A DNA stretch of 64,000 bases from Lactobacillus sp. ESL0677 (GCF_029392875.1 NZ_CP113946.1:1964799-2028798); one strand, 5' to 3'; positions 1 through 9,396 are shown, counted from the stretch's first letter. Made by a program: numbers and translations. The notes: a model not told the origin generated them from the sequence alone.

Positions 1-421
1 CTTGATAAAAATAATGGTGGAAATTTTCATCCTGTTCAAAAAAGCGCATATCATTATGAGTTGTCTTAACTTCAAGCTTCTGGCGCTCAATAATTTGGCG
101 CAAAATCATAAAATCATAATCAGATAACTTTTCAACCGCTTCTTCAATAACCTTCGTTTCAACACTTTCACGCATAAAACGGGCATCCTTTGCCTTTTGC
201 AAATTAATCTTCGAAACATATGTCCCCGATTGCGGCACAGCAACTATCAGCCCAACTTCACGCAATTGAAGAATTGCTTCCCTAATTGGCGTTCTCCCAA
301 TCTGTAGTTCTTCACATAAATCTTTTTCAGAAATTTTTTGACCGGGTAAATATTGTAAACTAATAATCCGCTTTAGAATTGTATTGTAAACTTGCTCTTT
401 CATGGTTGAAATCATTGCCAT
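1..421 (-). CDS. GntR/FadR-type regulator, C-terminus cut by window edge
   Basis: This transcription factor probably controls the uxuB-uxuA genes that start divergently 190 bp away. Only the first 140 residues are inside the window. They show a winged helix-turn-helix with the GntR signature (residues about 15-75, including 'LCEELQIGRTPIREAI') followed by the start of an all-helical FCD-type effector domain (residues 85 onward, 'ARFMRESVETKVIEEA'). Three ATGs lie close together; I chose the first (421) because an AGAGG ribosome-binding site sits about 9 nt upstream. FCD-domain GntR proteins usually bind sugar acids or other carboxylic acids, which fits the neighbours. The effector is inference. 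Confidence 0.85.
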   Translation of the reverse strand, partial: MAMISTMKEQVYNTILKRIISLQYLPGQKISEKDLCEELQIGRTPIREAILQLREVGLIVAVPQSGTYVSKINLQKAKDARFMRESVETKVIEEAVEKLSDYDFMILRQIIERQKLEVKTTHNDMRFFEQDENFHHYFYQ

Positions 422-518
422 TGTCAGTGACCTCTCTTATTTTATTATCTTCTTTATTACATCATACTCCTATTTACTTGCAAAAAATTCTAAATAAATA
501 AAAATCTCTCAATACATA

Positions 519-566
519 TTGACATTTCCAAATAATGCGTTTACATTAGTAATATATTAGTATATT
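519..566 (+). promoter_or_regulatory. uxuB promoter with cre-like site and inverted repeat
   Basis: TTGACA at 519-524 and TACATT at 542-547 are separated by 17 bp and form a good sigma-A promoter. Read on the minus strand, 532-546 (ATGTAAACGCATTAT) matches the CcpA cre consensus at all but one fixed position and overlaps the -10 element. Directly downstream, AATATA (551-556) and TATATT (561-566) form a perfect inverted repeat around TTAG, a plausible operator for the divergent GntR regulator. Both assignments of the binding proteins are inference from position and consensus. Confidence 0.6.
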
Positions 567-613
567 GAAATCGCAATTAATACTATCTTGTTTATACCTA
601 AGGGGGTATTACA

Positions 614-2251
614 GTGCTTAAGTTAAGTGACAATTATTTAGAAAAAAGCGCTGACTTTGCAGCTCAAGGAATTACTGTTCCTCAATATGATCAAGCTAAA
701 ATCACAGCCGAAACTAAAGAAAATCCTGTTTGGGTGCATTTCGGAGGCGGTAATCTTTTCCGTTGTTTCCATGCTAAAATCGCTCAAGACTTATTAAATC
801 AAAACGAACTTTCAAGCGGAGTAGTAGTCGCTGAAACTTACGATGATGAAGTTATTGACAAGATTTACCACGGCTACCAAAACAGAATGTTAAGTGTCGT
901 CATGAACAGTGACGGTTCATTAGAAAAGGAATTATTAGCTAGTGTTGGTGAGTCACTCTACTTCAACCATACAAATCCTAGTGGTTGGAATAGATTAACC
1001 GAAATCTTCACTAAACCATCATTGCAATTTGCTACTTTTTCAATTACCGAAAAAGGTTACGCTTTAACTGACGTCAACGGCAATCTAATTGATGCAGCAC
1101 AAGCTGATATTGAAAATGGTCCTGATAAACCACAAACAAATATGGGGGCAATTGCTCATTTGTTATACGCACGTTACCAGGCTGGTAAATTGCCAATCGC
1201 AATGGTCAGCACCGATAACTTTTCACAAAATGGTCTCAAACTGGAAACGGAAGTTCTTAGAATTGCCGAAGGTTGGACTAACAACGGTCTTGTCGACAAA
1301 GGCTTTATTGACTATCTGAAGGATCCAAAGCAAGTTTCATTCCCATGGACAATGATTGACCGGATTACACCTAACCCAGCTCAAAGTGTGGCTGATGAAC
1401 TCAAAGCAAGTGGCTTCGCAGATACTGAGATTGTTCATACAACTAAGCACACCAATATTGCTCCGTTTGGTAACACCGAAAAAATTCATTATCTAGTAAT
1501 TGAAGACAGCTTTCCTAACGGTCGCCCAGCATTAGAAAAGGCTGGCGTTATGTTAGCAAGTCGCGACACTGTTAATGATGCCGACCAAATGAAAGTTACA
1601 GCTTGTTTGAATCCTTTGCATACAGCTCTTGCCATCTATGGTAACTTGCTCGGATACACTTCAATTGCAGCTGAACTTGCCGATGAAGACTTGCTTGGTT
1701 TAATCAAAAACCTAGGCTACGGCGAAGACTTACCAGTTGTTAAAGATCCAAAGATTATCAACCCGAAGAAGTTTATTGACGAGCTGATTAACCTTCGGTT
1801 ACCAAGCAAGAATATTCCTGACACGCCACAAAGAATTGCCAGTGACACTTCACAAAAGATCCCGGTACGTTACGGTGTAACCTTGCAACATTACATCGAT
1901 GACCCGAAGCTTGACCCAACCAAGCTTGAATTTATCCCGTTAGTTCTTGCTGGTTGGTGCCGCTACTTAATGGGTATCGATGACAATGGCGCAGAATTTA
2001 CGCAAAGTCGTGATCCATTATTAGCTGACCTAAAGCCTTATGTTGCTAACATTAAACTCGGTGATACCAATACAGATATTCACAAGGCATTAAAACCAAT
2101 TTTAACTAACGATAGTATTTTTGGTAACGATCTTTACCAAGTAGGAATTGCTGACAAAGTAGAAAACTACTTCAAACAATTAATTGCTGGTAAAGGAGCT
2201 GTTCGCTCTACTTTACATGAAACTATTAAAGCGAAGAGCTATCAATTTTAA
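614..2251 (+). CDS. uxuB: Fructuronate reductase / mannitol dehydrogenase family
   Basis: This NAD-dependent polyol/sugar-acid oxidoreductase would reduce D-fructuronate to D-mannonate. The 545-residue length and the fold are those of the mannitol dehydrogenase long-chain family: an N-terminal nucleotide-binding part beginning at 'WVHFGGGNLFR' (about residues 40-50) and a C-terminal domain with the family's 'NPLHTALAIYG' stretch near residue 335. It starts at GTG, with an AAGGGGG ribosome-binding site 8-9 nt upstream. The mannonate dehydratase gene follows after 22 bp, so fructuronate reductase is preferred over mannitol or tagaturonate activity. Transcription is predicted from the promoter at 519-547 with CcpA and GntR control. 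Confidence 0.88.
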   Translation: MLKLSDNYLEKSADFAAQGITVPQYDQAKITAETKENPVWVHFGGGNLFRCFHAKIAQDLLNQNELSSGVVVAETYDDEVIDKIYHGYQNRMLSVVMNSDGSLEKELLASVGESLYFNHTNPSGWNRLTEIFTKPSLQFATFSITEKGYALTDVNGNLIDAAQADIENGPDKPQTNMGAIAHLLYARYQAGKLPIAMVSTDNFSQNGLKLETEVLRIAEGWTNNGLVDKGFIDYLKDPKQVSFPWTMIDRITPNPAQSVADELKASGFADTEIVHTTKHTNIAPFGNTEKIHYLVIEDSFPNGRPALEKAGVMLASRDTVNDADQMKVTACLNPLHTALAIYGNLLGYTSIAAELADEDLLGLIKNLGYGEDLPVVKDPKIINPKKFIDELINLRLPSKNIPDTPQRIASDTSQKIPVRYGVTLQHYIDDPKLDPTKLEFIPLVLAGWCRYLMGIDDNGAEFTQSRDPLLADLKPYVANIKLGDTNTDIHKALKPILTNDSIFGNDLYQVGIADKVENYFKQLIAGKGAVRSTLHETIKAKSYQF

Positions 2252-2273
2252 TTAAAAAGGAAGATTTATATTT

Positions 2274-3350
2274 ATGAAAAACATGGGATTTCGGTGGTAC
2301 GGTGATAACAACGACTCCATCACATTATCAGATATTCGGCAAATTCCGGGTGTATCGCAAGTAGTTGGTACCCTGTTTGATATTCCAGCTGGAGAAGTTT
2401 GGCCAAAAGATCAAATTAAGCACCTAAAGGATGAAGTCGAAGCTGCTGGTTTAAAGCTCGAAGTTATCGAGTCAGTTAATGTTCACGATGATATTAAAAT
2501 CGGCTTGCCAAGTAGAGACAAATATATCGAAAACTACATTCAAACAATTCGCAATTTAGCAGAATACGGTGTTAAGGTTATTTGTTATAATTTCATGCCT
2601 GTTTTTGACTGGGTTAGAACTGACTTGCATTACCCATTAGCTGATGGCTCAACTGCTATGGCCTTTGAACAAAAGTACTTGACCGATGACCCACAAAGTA
2701 TTGCCGATGCAATGCAAAAGAACTCTAACGGTTACGTTCAAGCTGGTTGGGAACCAGAAAGAATGGCTGAAATCAAGCGGTTAATGGCAGCATATAAGGA
2801 TGTAGATACTGAAAAATTAACTGCTAACCTAAAATACTTCCTTGATGCAATTATTCCAGTCTGTGAAGAATGTGATGTCCGCATGGCAATGCACCCAGAT
2901 GACCCACCACGTGAATTATTCGGTTTGCCACGGATTTACAAGAACCGTGATGATATGCTTAAGATTGAACAACTGCACGAATCACCATACAATGGCTTCA
3001 CCATTTGCTGTGGTAGTTTAGGTGAAAATCCAGAAAACGATGTTCCAGCAATTATTCGCGAATTTGCAGCTAGGGACCGTGTCTTCTTTATCCATGGCCG
3101 TAACATCAAATTCTTAAATAAAGACGGTGACTTCCACGAATCAGCTGCACTTTCATCCGAAGGTTCACTTGATATGTATGAAATCATCAAAGCTTTGCAC
3201 GACAATAATTATCAAGGCTACATTCGTCCAGATCACGGACGCGATATTTGGAATGAAAATGGTCGTCCTGGATATGGCCTCTACGACCGTGCTTTAAGTA
3301 TTACCTACTTGAATGGGCTATGGGAAGCTATTGATAAGGACCGTAAATAA
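2274..3350 (+). CDS. uxuA: D-mannonate dehydratase
   Basis: UxuA removes water from D-mannonate to give 2-keto-3-deoxygluconate (KDG), using a divalent metal. The 358 residues match the family length and show its landmarks: 'MAMHPDDPP' near residue 204, 'ICCGSLGENPENDV' near 245, 'HGRNIK' near 273 and 'RPDHGRD' near 315, which carry metal- and substrate-binding His, Asp and Arg residues. The start follows an AAAGGAAG site. It is cotranscribed with uxuB and ends at a strong hairpin at 3364-3394. Its product is the substrate of the kinase encoded at 7562-8587. Confidence 0.93.
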   Translation: MKNMGFRWYGDNNDSITLSDIRQIPGVSQVVGTLFDIPAGEVWPKDQIKHLKDEVEAAGLKLEVIESVNVHDDIKIGLPSRDKYIENYIQTIRNLAEYGVKVICYNFMPVFDWVRTDLHYPLADGSTAMAFEQKYLTDDPQSIADAMQKNSNGYVQAGWEPERMAEIKRLMAAYKDVDTEKLTANLKYFLDAIIPVCEECDVRMAMHPDDPPRELFGLPRIYKNRDDMLKIEQLHESPYNGFTICCGSLGENPENDVPAIIREFAARDRVFFIHGRNIKFLNKDGDFHESAALSSEGSLDMYEIIKALHDNNYQGYIRPDHGRDIWNENGRPGYGLYDRALSITYLNGLWEAIDKDRK

Positions 3351-3363
3351 TTAATCAACGAAA

Positions 3364-3394
3364 AAATATCCAGCATAATGCTGGATATTTTTTA
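3364..3394. terminator. Bidirectional terminator between uxuA and rpiR
   Basis: A 12-13 bp perfect stem (AAATATCCAGCA with its complement) and a 3-base loop is followed by TTTTT on the plus strand and preceded by AAAAAA, so it can stop both convergent transcripts. Confidence 0.85.
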
Positions 3395-3398
3395 TGCC

Positions 3399-4148
3399 TT
3401 ATTTTTCACGAAAAGTATAAAGATACATTTTCAAATATAAGACACTAGCAAAAATAAAGTAGGGATCTTTGACAGATAGGTACTGACCATCTGTAACTTT
3501 TAATTCGACTGGATCAACAAAAATATTGTAATTACTCAGGCGCGAGATTTCATTATCAACGCGCTCAACCACAGAGATGAATGGCACCCCGCTCGTTCGC
3601 AACTGTCTAGCAAACAGTCTTGCGTTATCGGAAGTCCCCTTTAGCGTAATCAAAATCACAATGTCATCTTTAGTTAGCGACTTAGGTAATGACGACAACT
3701 CATCAACACCTTCAATGAAGAAAATGGTGATATTAATCGTTAAGAATAACCGTCTAATTTCTTGAGCAATATTTCGCTGCAGCGTTCCTGTACCATAGAC
3801 AAAAACTTTTTTGCTCTTTAATAATGCCCGACAAATATCAGTAAAGTCCTTACTAATTATTTGTTCAACAAATTCATTAATTTGTACCTGATATTGATGA
3901 AAAATATCTTCATCAATTCTAGGAACAATACTTTCCTGCTTGAGCAAATAGCGCATTTCTGAAAATCCTTGTAAAGAAATTCTTTTAGAAAAACGAACGA
4001 TTGCTGACGGCGATACGTTACATTTGGATGCTAGTTGTGTCAAATTTAATGATAAAACCGATTTCTTAGAAGATTTTATGACCCGCCAAATATGTTTATC
4101 AGTATCTGTAAGCCGCTCAAAGTTTTTAATTACTAGATCGTCAATCAC
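3399..4148 (-). CDS. RpiR/MurR family transcriptional regulator
   Basis: This regulator has an N-terminal RpiR helix-turn-helix (residues about 1-75, 'LASKCNVSPSAIVRFSKRI') and a C-terminal SIS sugar-phosphate-binding domain (about 90-235, with 'VFVYGTGTLQ' and 'VILITLKGTSDNA'). It is the last gene of the operon that begins with the enolase-superfamily gene and includes the PTS transporter, so it probably senses the phosphorylated import product. The open frame extends upstream, but I chose GTG at 4148 because GGAGGT lies 7 nt before it; the next GTG upstream is only 1 nt from that site. Direction of control is unknown. Confidence 0.85.
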   Translation of the reverse strand: MIDDLVIKNFERLTDTDKHIWRVIKSSKKSVLSLNLTQLASKCNVSPSAIVRFSKRISLQGFSEMRYLLKQESIVPRIDEDIFHQYQVQINEFVEQIISKDFTDICRALLKSKKVFVYGTGTLQRNIAQEIRRLFLTINITIFFIEGVDELSSLPKSLTKDDIVILITLKGTSDNARLFARQLRTSGVPFISVVERVDNEISRLSNYNIFVDPVELKVTDGQYLSVKDPYFIFASVLYLKMYLYTFREK

Positions 4149-4256
4149 CAGCACTACCTCCATTAAATGAACTATCATCAATAAAATAATTCGTTGACTA
4201 ATTGCATTGTCTGTCATTATTCTATCTATTTCAAGTACATTAAACAAAGAACCTGA

Positions 4257-6149
4257 TTATGCGAGGTACAACAAGTTTTCACTCACATCTATTTGCTTTA
4301 GATTATCTTCCGGCTTTTCAACTTGATGACCATTATTATCTGTAATAATCATGACTACTATCGGATCATAACCAGCCTTTTTAATGTTAGCTAAATCCAT
4401 TTTAATTAGCGGCTGACCTTGTTTGACTTCTTCGCCCTGCTCAACTTCTGCAGTAAAGCCCTTGCCGTGCAGATCAACTGTATCAATTCCTAAATGCAGC
4501 AAAATTTCACAGCCTGTCTGGGCATCTTTAAGTCCGATTGCATGTTTAGTCTTTGCTAGCATCACTACCTGACCCGTAACCGGTGAAGTTACTTCACCAG
4601 TTGTTGGTTCAATCGCAATTGTTTTACCTAAAATTTCTTGAGCAAAAGTTTCATCATTAATATCTTTAGCAGGCACAATTTGGCCTGCAACTGGAGCAAC
4701 TACTTCACCAGAATTGCTGTTTGTAGTTGCAACTGGCTCAGTATCAGCAACATTTTTACCAGCTTTAGCTTGTTCCCATTCTTGAATCTTCTTATTAGGA
4801 TCAAAGAAGAAGTAAACTAGCGAACCAGAAACTAACATCGCCGTAATATGAATAATAAAGTAGTTAATCAATGCTTGTTTACTGTACAAATATGTAACTA
4901 AACCCGGAATAGCGGCTACGCCCATACCAGAACTTGCGGCATGCAGTAAACCAGCTACCATCCCTGAAACAGCACCACCACATAGGGCAAAGATAAATGG
5001 CGTCCCAAATTGTAAGTTAACACCAAAGATAGCAGGTTCAGTAATTCCCAAAAATGCTGGCAATGATGAAGAAGTGTATAGACTGCGCTTCTTAGCATCC
5101 TTAACTTTCAATCCTGTTACTAGAGCTGCGGTTGCTTGAGCGATAATCCCACCAGTAATCATTGCGTTAAATTGGTTGAAACCAGTAGTAGCAAGCAGAC
5201 TAGATTCTAGTGCTAAGAAGATATGGTGCATCCCCGTAACCACAATCGCCTGTTGGGTACCACCAATAATTAATCCACCTAAACCAAATGGCAGATTGAT
5301 TACAGCCTTAGCAACAAACAAGATACCGTGTTCAATCTCCTGACAAACTGGCCCAATAACTAACAGACCAAGTAATCCTGAAATCAGCAGTGTAACAAAC
5401 GGTGTAATTATTAAGTCCAAACTATCTGGAACTATCTTTTTCAGTTTTTTCTCAATATATGCAGCTAGCATAACTACTACTAACGCAGGTAACACCGACC
5501 CAGCATAGCTGACAACATTGTCTTGAATGCCAAAGATATTAATCGTCAGTGCCTTTGCCGTTCCCTTAATAATATCGTTAGGGTTAGGCAAGAGTGGGTT
5601 AACTAACATCAAACCGAGGATTAATCCTAATACTGGTGACCCACCAAACTGGCGCATTCCTGACCATGCAATTAAAACTGGTAGGAAGGTAAATGCTGTT
5701 TTCATCAAAACCGTGGCAATAGTCAATGCAGCTGGACTCATGTGGACATTAAACGCCGTCAAGCAGTTAATAATCCCACTGAATAATCCAGTCGCAACCA
5801 AAGCAGGAATTACGGGGATAAAAATATCTCCCAAAATTCGGGACACCTTTTGTGGTAAGGACATGCCCTCATATTGACTAGCTTGCCCGCCATCTTGGTT
5901 ATCGTTATTAGACACCAAATTGTAAATTCGGTCTACTAGCCCAGTACCCAAGATAACTTGGAACTGATCACCAGAGTAAAATTCACCCTTAACGCCAGCA
6001 ATTGAACTAATACCGTCTTCATTAATCTTACTTTTATCAAATGGCGTAATTCTAAGTCTAGTTGAACAATGTGACACGTTCTTAATATTATTTTTTCCGC
6101 CTATGTTTGCCAAAATTTCTTTAGCAATATTACGATCATTGGTTTTCAA
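4257..6149 (-). CDS. PTS beta-glucoside-type transporter EIIBCA
   Basis: This 630-residue membrane protein imports and phosphorylates a sugar. Its domain order is EIIB (residues 1-90, active cysteine in 'HCSTRLRITP'), EIIC (about 105-470, with about ten membrane segments and 'GITEPAIFGVN'), and EIIA (about 485-620, phosphorylatable His in 'LLHLGIDTVDLHGKGF'). This is the complete beta-glucoside family layout. It starts at TTG with GGAGGTAAG upstream and lies 17 bp behind the enolase-superfamily gene. The substrate cannot be read from sequence; the sugar-acid context suggests a uronate- or aldonate-containing glycoside, which would be unusual for this family. Confidence 0.87.
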   Translation of the reverse strand: MKTNDRNIAKEILANIGGKNNIKNVSHCSTRLRITPFDKSKINEDGISSIAGVKGEFYSGDQFQVILGTGLVDRIYNLVSNNDNQDGGQASQYEGMSLPQKVSRILGDIFIPVIPALVATGLFSGIINCLTAFNVHMSPAALTIATVLMKTAFTFLPVLIAWSGMRQFGGSPVLGLILGLMLVNPLLPNPNDIIKGTAKALTINIFGIQDNVVSYAGSVLPALVVVMLAAYIEKKLKKIVPDSLDLIITPFVTLLISGLLGLLVIGPVCQEIEHGILFVAKAVINLPFGLGGLIIGGTQQAIVVTGMHHIFLALESSLLATTGFNQFNAMITGGIIAQATAALVTGLKVKDAKKRSLYTSSSLPAFLGITEPAIFGVNLQFGTPFIFALCGGAVSGMVAGLLHAASSGMGVAAIPGLVTYLYSKQALINYFIIHITAMLVSGSLVYFFFDPNKKIQEWEQAKAGKNVADTEPVATTNSNSGEVVAPVAGQIVPAKDINDETFAQEILGKTIAIEPTTGEVTSPVTGQVVMLAKTKHAIGLKDAQTGCEILLHLGIDTVDLHGKGFTAEVEQGEEVKQGQPLIKMDLANIKKAGYDPIVVMIITDNNGHQVEKPEDNLKQIDVSENLLYLA

Positions 6150-6166
6150 CGGTCTTACCTCCTTAT

Positions 6167-7378
6167 TTATGGTCTAACGCAAGTGCCATCTGGCAATCTG
6201 CTAATTGTCCAATCACTGGTCCAATCATCCTTAAATGAAATTTCCGGATATTCTTTAGCTGCTTCTTCATCAATATCAACGCCGATACCAGGACGGTCAT
6301 TAACATAAATATAACCATCACGAACAGTAGGGGTCCCCGGAAATACCCGATAGGTATTTTCCTTAATGCTATTGCTCCACTCCTGAACACCACAATTATG
6401 TGAAGATAAACTCAATTGGGCATTGACAGCATGACCAATAGCTGACAAGTCTCCCGGGCCATGCCATGAAGTCTGAATGCCGTACAAATCGGCAAAAGCA
6501 ATTAACTTCCTGATTGGAGTAATGCCACCAATCTGACTAATATGACATCTGATAAAGTCAATATCACGATCCTGAATGACCTTCATCCATTCGCGCGGAT
6601 TATTAAACAATTCACCCATCGATAGAGGCACACTTGTCTGCTCCCTAACTCTACCTAACCAATCCATTTGTTCTAGTGAAACAACATCTTCCATGAACAA
6701 TGGTGAAAACTTTTCCATTTTTCTTAAAAAAATAATTGCTTGATTAGGCGTCAATCGTTCATGAACATCATGAATTAGTCTTATCTTGTCACCGAACACA
6801 TCATGAACCTTAGTAAAAGCTCGTAAAACTGTGTCCATATACAAGTATGGATCATAATAAACACCATCATTAGGCCCAGTCACTGAACCATAATCTGAAC
6901 CACCATAACCGTTAACTTGAACCCGAATATTAGTCCAACCTTGGTCGACCTTACCTTGAACCTGCTTAACGGCATCATCTACCGAAGAAGCATCAACATG
7001 GGTATATGCAGGAATGGCATCACGACATTTACCGCCAAATAGTTCATATAGTGGCATGTCAGCCAACTTCCCCTTAATATCCCACAAGGCCATGTCAATT
7101 CCTGCTACTGCATTATTGAGAACTGGACCATTGCGCCAGTATGAGTTAGCTGTGCAGGCCTGCCAAATATCTTCAATATTGTTTGGGAATTTTCCAATCA
7201 ACATCGGCTTAAGATAGCTGTCAATTGCCTTCTTAACAACCTTAATTCTTTGAGTAAATGTTGCGCACCCAACACCATAAATGCTTGGGTCATTTGTCAA
7301 CACTTTGACAACTAACAAATTTATTCCTTCCGGAGCAGTGATAATGGTTTTAACATCTGTTATTACCAATTTCTTCAT
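6167..7378 (-). CDS. Enolase-superfamily sugar-acid dehydratase (RspA/ManD-like)
   Basis: The protein belongs to the mandelate racemase/muconate-lactonizing part of the enolase superfamily and resembles RspA, ManD and related D-mannonate or D-gluconate dehydratases. It has the N-terminal capping domain (to about residue 125), then a barrel with 'RLIHDVHERL' and 'PLFMEDVV' supplying likely metal ligands, 'CHISQIGGITPIRKL', and 'TSWHGPGD' with the catalytic-type His. Length (403 residues) is typical. I start it at 7378 (AGAGGTGAAGG upstream) rather than at the longer frame. It heads the PTS-RpiR operon. It duplicates the class of reaction of uxuA, so either the substrates differ or its activity is low. 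Confidence 0.82.
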   Translation of the reverse strand: MKKLVITDVKTIITAPEGINLLVVKVLTNDPSIYGVGCATFTQRIKVVKKAIDSYLKPMLIGKFPNNIEDIWQACTANSYWRNGPVLNNAVAGIDMALWDIKGKLADMPLYELFGGKCRDAIPAYTHVDASSVDDAVKQVQGKVDQGWTNIRVQVNGYGGSDYGSVTGPNDGVYYDPYLYMDTVLRAFTKVHDVFGDKIRLIHDVHERLTPNQAIIFLRKMEKFSPLFMEDVVSLEQMDWLGRVREQTSVPLSMGELFNNPREWMKVIQDRDIDFIRCHISQIGGITPIRKLIAFADLYGIQTSWHGPGDLSAIGHAVNAQLSLSSHNCGVQEWSNSIKENTYRVFPGTPTVRDGYIYVNDRPGIGVDIDEEAAKEYPEISFKDDWTSDWTISRLPDGTCVRP

Positions 7379-7512
7379 GAATCCTTCACCTCTCACTTTC
7401 TAAAACAGTTTTTATTGTAAGGGCTTCATCAAAAAATAGATATACTTCTTGACCATTTGAATTTTTACTTCACAAGTTGAACTATTTTTTATTTCTTAAA
7501 AAATTTTTTAAA

Positions 7513-7545
7513 CAAAAAAGAGCCTTACAACCGTAAGACTCTTAC
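7513..7545 (-). terminator. Terminator after kdgK
   Basis: On the minus strand TAAGAGTCTTACGG and the following TAAGGCTCTT form an 11 bp stem with one mismatch and a short loop, followed by TTTTTTG. It separates kdgK-kdgA from the manD-like operon. Confidence 0.75.
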
Positions 7546-7561
7546 TAGTTTATAAAAATTT

Positions 7562-8587
7562 TTATCTTAAAACACGCATATTGCTCTGCTTATCCATTAC
7601 CGCACGAATTTCTGCATCAGTAACCAAATTAAGATCGCCGCTAATGGTCAGTTTCAAAACGCTGGCAGCAATCGCGTAATCAAGTCTATCTTGAGCGCTG
7701 AAATCATGCAACAAGCCGTGCACTAGACCAGCACCAAAGGCATCGCCAGCAGCAACACCTTCCCACACGTGCATCTTATAAATTGGCGTTTCATAAACTT
7801 GCCCGTGATCAATCATCAGCGCCATCCATTCCGAATCCTCAACAGAATGAATGTTGCGTAAGACGCTGGCAACAGTTTGACACTTAGGGTATTTAGCAGT
7901 GATGGCCTGCATCCCTTTAATAAAAGCATCTTTTTGTTCAATACCGCAGCTCATATCACCATCAAAAGCCTTGATACCCAATGTTGCTTCAAAATCTTCA
8001 TCATTTGCCAAACAAACATCGACATACGGCATTAGTTGCGCCATTGCCTGTTGTGCCTTTTCTGGAGACCACATTTTACCGCGATAATTCAGATCGCACA
8101 CAACCTGAATATCATGCTCAAGACAATACTGACAAGCCGCTAATACTGCCTGAAACATTTCAGTGGAAATAGCAGGCGTAATTCCTGAAAAGTAGAAATA
8201 ACTGGCGTCTTGCAAAATTTCGGCCCAATCATATTCTGCCGCCTTTGAAACTGCAAAAGAACTACCAGCACGATCATAAACCACACTGGTGTTGCGAACA
8301 CTCGCACCTTTTTCAAAGAAATAAATACCTAGTCTTGGTCCGCCAATTCGTATTTCAGCTGTATCAACACTATAGCGGCGCAAAGTTCCTAAGGCTGCTT
8401 GGCCAACTGCGTTTTGCGGTACTTTAGAAACAAACTGCGCATGATCGCCAAGTAATGACAACGACGTTGCTACATTAGCTTCCGCACCACCGTAAAGACC
8501 CGAAAAAGTATCAGTTTGAATAATCCGTTGGTTCTCTGCTGGCTTAAGTCGCAGCATCATTTCGCCAAAAGTTACTACCTTCTGCAT
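7562..8587 (-). CDS. kdgK: 2-keto-3-deoxygluconate kinase
   Basis: This PfkB-family kinase phosphorylates KDG to 2-keto-3-deoxy-6-phosphogluconate. PfkB signature 1 is present near residue 35 ('GGAEANVATSLSLLG'), and signature 2 with the catalytic Asp near residue 285 ('GVAAGDAFGAGL'). 'YDRAGSSFAV' is in the substrate region. The frame opens at a GTG that overlaps the kdgA stop, but ATG at 8587 is better placed: AGGTGA, which includes the kdgA stop codon, lies about 6 nt upstream. The coding regions are therefore 9 bp apart and translationally linked. Confidence 0.93.
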   Translation of the reverse strand: MQKVVTFGEMMLRLKPAENQRIIQTDTFSGLYGGAEANVATSLSLLGDHAQFVSKVPQNAVGQAALGTLRRYSVDTAEIRIGGPRLGIYFFEKGASVRNTSVVYDRAGSSFAVSKAAEYDWAEILQDASYFYFSGITPAISTEMFQAVLAACQYCLEHDIQVVCDLNYRGKMWSPEKAQQAMAQLMPYVDVCLANDEDFEATLGIKAFDGDMSCGIEQKDAFIKGMQAITAKYPKCQTVASVLRNIHSVEDSEWMALMIDHGQVYETPIYKMHVWEGVAAGDAFGAGLVHGLLHDFSAQDRLDYAIAASVLKLTISGDLNLVTDAEIRAVMDKQSNMRVLR

Positions 8588-8596
8588 TCGTCTCAC

Positions 8597-9244
8597 CTAT
8601 TTTCCTTGGATTCGTAAAATTTCCTTATGGTAGGCTTCTGCTTGTTTAGTCACTGCATCGTAGTCACCTTTAGCAGCTGCTGCTGTTAAGTTGCTGCCGG
8701 CACCAACGACAACAACACCGGCTTCGAACCACTCGCGCATGTTCTCAAGGTTAACGCCACCAGTTGGCATAATGTTAACTTGAGGCAATGGTGCCTTAAC
8801 TGCCTTGATAAAGCCGCGACCCAAGACACTGCCTGGAAATACTTTGACAATTTCTGCACCATAACGCATTGCTGTTTGAATTTCAGTAACTGTCATGCAG
8901 CCTGGCATGTAAGGAATTTGGTATTCATTACACAATAATGCTACTTCCTTATCAAAGGATGGCGCAACGATAAATTTAGCACCAGCCATAATGGCAATTC
9001 TTGCAGTAACAGCATCTAATACTGTACCGGCACCAACAACAACTGCTGGGTCAGCGCTATATTCATCGTGAAGCTCGCGAATAATTTCATCTGCTTGTGG
9101 CGCGGTGAATGTTAATTCGATCGCCTTAACGCCGCCTTTAATACAAGCAACTGCTGTTTTGTAAGCTTCTTCTTTTGACTTGCCGCGAACAACAGCAACC
9201 ACACCCGCATTCTGCACTGCAAGTAATGTTTCAGTCTTTTGCAT
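8597..9244 (-). CDS. kdgA: KDPG/KHG aldolase
   Basis: This aldolase splits 2-keto-3-deoxy-6-phosphogluconate into pyruvate and glyceraldehyde-3-phosphate. The 215-residue chain shows the class I KDPG aldolase elements: 'VVAVVRG' at the start, the catalytic Glu in 'IELTFTAP' near residue 46, the Schiff-base Lys in 'AKFIVAPSFD' near 130, and 'PYMPGCMT' and 'GGVNLEN'. The ATG at 9244 follows GGAGG by 7-8 nt; the longer frame lacks a ribosome-binding site. It is the promoter-proximal gene of the kdgA-kdgK pair, divergent from the LacI regulator. Confidence 0.94.
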   Translation of the reverse strand: MQKTETLLAVQNAGVVAVVRGKSKEEAYKTAVACIKGGVKAIELTFTAPQADEIIRELHDEYSADPAVVVGAGTVLDAVTARIAIMAGAKFIVAPSFDKEVALLCNEYQIPYMPGCMTVTEIQTAMRYGAEIVKVFPGSVLGRGFIKAVKAPLPQVNIMPTGGVNLENMREWFEAGVVVVGAGSNLTAAAAKGDYDAVTKQAEAYHKEILRIQGK

Positions 9245-9283
9245 AATATTTCCTCCAATTTTTATCACTAATTATAACTTTAT

Positions 9284-9297
9284 GGTAAACCTTTACC
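9284..9297. promoter_or_regulatory. Candidate operator in the kdgA/LacI divergent promoter
   Basis: GGTAAA and TTTACC form a 6+6 bp inverted repeat separated by two bases. It lies about 40 bp upstream of the kdgA start, next to a TATAAT-like sequence on the minus strand. Such short palindromes are typical LacI-family operators, although the centre is CC rather than the usual CG. Binding by the neighbouring regulator is inference. Confidence 0.55.
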
Positions 9298-9357
9298 TTA
9301 ATTTTTTCAATCATTATCTTGGCAGTAAAGATAATTCATCCCTCCTAATTAGTTGTT

Positions 9358-9366
9358 TGCTATAAT
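9358..9366 (+). promoter_or_regulatory. Extended -10 promoter of the LacI-family gene
   Basis: TGCTATAAT, a perfect -10 with the TGn extension, lies 30 bp before the ATG. No good -35 is visible at 17 bp, which is common for extended -10 promoters. Confidence 0.6.
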
Positions 9367-9396
9367 AGCGATATAAACATTGGATTTGAGGCTTTT

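Noticed and set aside
9284..9297. GGTAAACCTTTACC as a CcpA cre site
   Set aside because: It lacks the TG...CA ends and the central CG of cre; a LacI-family operator fits better.
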